Program-made: the position numbers and the translations under genes
From: Synaphobranchus kaupii
Taxonomy: Eukaryota; Chordata; Actinopteri; Anguilliformes; Synaphobranchidae
NCBI GenBank assembly: GCA_029718625.1
Contig: CM056377.1
Span: 37,696,699-37,760,698, forward strand
Length of the DNA stretch: 64,000 nucleotides
Direction: 5' to 3'
Part shown: positions 62,094 through 64,000 of the stretch, piece by piece
How the letters are laid out: each line of letters begins with the position of its first letter
Numbering within the stretch: the first letter of the stretch is position 1
The notes under the pieces: model-generated
What the model saw: the letters and a program-made list of their open reading frames with translations, nothing else
What the model was told of the DNA's origin: nothing
Databases searched by the model: none

Positions 62094-64000
62094 ACAAAAA
62101 TAACTATTCATAACTAATTATAGACATTATTTTTTTAAACTTTAGGGTATGAGTAACAATAAACGTTCAGCTTATTTAGTGTCAAACATTGATTATGTTT
62201 TTAAATTATTCAGCATGCACTTATGATGAACTTACAGTATGTGTAGACTCCACAGTGGCAACAAGCATTTGTTTTGAGCTTGCCTGAGGCCCACAATGCA
62301 GAACTTGAATGGCAATGGAGTGGAATGCTTCCAGCAAGCGCTCAGCAAAGAATGCTGCACTCACATGACCCTCAAAGACGGCAGGGCTGGTACACTGTGT
62401 CAGCCTGTGTCTCCTGAGAGAGAAATCGACAGCGGGCACATTGTCAACACCAAAGGTTTCTCCTACGGAGGGAACGAATGAGGAAATCATTCCCCGGGCC
62501 AAACACTGCTAAAATGGAGTGTGACGAGCGAGCAGCTTGTGGTCAGCACCGCGTAATTAGACTGTCATACTGTATATCGGAGTACCCTACCTCTCCTGCC
62601 TTACACAGATTTTTACATTGAAGGGTTCTCTTGCTTTCAGTGAAGATTACAGTCACAGTCTGCACAGCAGGTGCAGATAGATACCAACCGCACTTTGCCA
62701 CAGGTCACAACCCAGAGACTGAGGCGTCAGCGTAACACTCTCCACTTCACAGTTCCACCATGGCTATGCTGTGGGAAATAGTGAGAAGTGCTTTAACCTT
62801 GTTGTTGCTATTACACGGAAGTCATTCGATTTCAATAAGACCATCCATGAGATATTCTGTGGCTTTTAACAGTGTGTGTTGTATGAAAAGTAATTGTGCT
62901 ATAGGATTCAAGAGTAGTTTAGTGTGGAAAAGTTCTTAACAGAAATCATTGATATTTTACATGATAAATACTCAAATTTCATTATATTTTCACATTATAT
63001 TTAGTTCGACTCAAGAATATGCTGTTGTGAACATTATAGGGCTTTGTAATGCTTTCTGGAAAATCTTACATTCTACTCTTTATGGCTTTCAATTTGATTA
63101 AATTGAACACCTTAAATATCATGCTTGCAATGTGATATTATTGTGTGAGCAAGGTATTTCTGGGCATAATGCCATCTCGGTGCCCAAAGTCCTGCTGAGG
63201 ATGTTTGCCCCGTCACCTCCCTCCGCCGCACGGAACTCTGGGAGTCAGGGGTCTGACACTGATGAATCCCTGTCTGGCAGCAGGCTCTGTGGGGCTCGCT
63301 GAGTGACGTGTATTACTTACCTGGTTCTGAGTGGCATCACTATTAATGGACCAGACAAACTCTGACAGACTCTGAATAAGTGTCCAAGGGAGGGAGGAGG
63401 GAACTGTGACAGATACAAGACATGTTGAGGCAAATTGTACTTTGCAAGTATTATCGCCCCAGGGGTAAAAATAAAATCTCCAAAGTGTGTCTGCACCACC
63501 AATATACTGTTCTGCCGAAGAATGGCTTGATTGTTGGTCACATCTGGATTCTGTCATGCTGGTGAGTTTATCTCACAGTCATATCCACTTTATGCAGGTT
63601 CAGTGTGTGTTTCATTTCACTTATGTACAGTGTGAAGAACTTCAGTACAGAAATTTGAGCTTACCCTAGATAGCCCAGGCTGTGAATGAGTCAGACTTAG
63701 CTTTACAGAACTGATCACCGAATGGGGCGTTTCATCCAGCTCTCCTGTTAAACTGTAATTTTCAACACCTGCAGGTCTGACCTGAGTTTCTCCTCAGGGC
63801 ATCTAAAAATGATGCCTGTAATTTACCTGGCTCTGCAGTGTCATGCTTTTTTCTGCAGGAGGTATAGCCTGACTCATATAAATGCAGGCTTCTGGGCAAT
63901 AGCAGTGAGTACAGAGCAATTTACAAGCATGACTCTGTTTCCAAAAAGCAACATTGAAAAGAACAAGGCAAAATTTATTTATACATTTCTAAAGTTCATC

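Larger units (their letters stand above)
58838..64000 (+). other. Intron 4 (5' part) of the PIEZO2-type gene
   Basis: It starts with donor gtaaga. I looked for the next PIEZO2 exon (a block ending in a VPDIGMF-type helix) and did not see it. The content is AT-rich DNA, a fish repeat at about 60517-60645 and an LTR-like unit at 60991-62093. The minus-strand ORFs at 62221-62502 and 63213-63557 are unusually word-like, but I recognise no domain in either. Confidence 0.8.

Noticed and set aside
63481..63571. Possible next PIEZO2 exon ending at gtgagt near 63562
   Set aside because: The translation has no similarity to the expected PIEZO2 segment, and the upstream acceptor and phase do not fit.

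Overview
The window is vertebrate nuclear DNA, almost certainly from a ray-finned (teleost-type) fish. It has long introns with GT-AG boundaries, microsatellites, and a dense load of DNA transposons, L2-type LINE pieces and solo-LTR-like repeats in families typical of fish genomes. One host gene is recognised: three consecutive coding exons of a PIEZO2-type mechanosensitive channel gene on the + strand, at 20871-20966, 38298-38423 and 58795-58837. They join in phase (1, 1, then 2) and encode part of the N-terminal region. The first coding exon was not found and probably lies upstream. The exons after the third lie downstream. The whole window is therefore probably gene-internal: intron 1 (part), exon 2, intron 2 (17.3 kb), exon 3, intron 3 (20.4 kb), exon 4 and intron 4 (part). 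Exon numbers assume the usual PIEZO2 layout.

Intron 1 (1-20870) holds a tandemly duplicated 338-bp PIF/Harbinger-like end with a Myb-like ORF remnant, and a TTAA-flanked element nested inside a hAT-like element. The TTAA element carries a small acidic ORF. The intron also holds two Tc1-like relics, a short hAT foldback and a shared fish interspersed repeat. Intron 2 (20967-38297) holds a CpG-rich patch 1 kb past exon 2, a 184-bp hAT MITE, three TTAA-flanked elements (two sharing one TTAA), a decayed LINE split by a 1.1-kb element, and large microsatellites.

Intron 3 (38424-58794) holds a 745-bp hAT foldback with a perfect 8-bp target duplication and an L2-like LINE split by a 2-kb Harbinger-like element. 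It also has two non-annotated duplicated segments (one direct pair, one inverted pair), a decayed HARBI1-like transposase, a solo LTR with a 5-bp target duplication, another TTAA element, an L2 3' tail, and a second LTR-like insertion inside a fish repeat. Intron 4 (58838-64000) holds another copy of that repeat, a 1.1-kb LTR-like unit and no recognisable exon.

There is no operon or multi-gene system here. The only functional host product I can support is the PIEZO2-type channel; the rest is intron and mobile-element history. The most unusual material is the set of five TTAA-flanked elements, the acidic ORF remnant in one of them, the readable nesting events, and the duplicated intronic segments of unknown origin.
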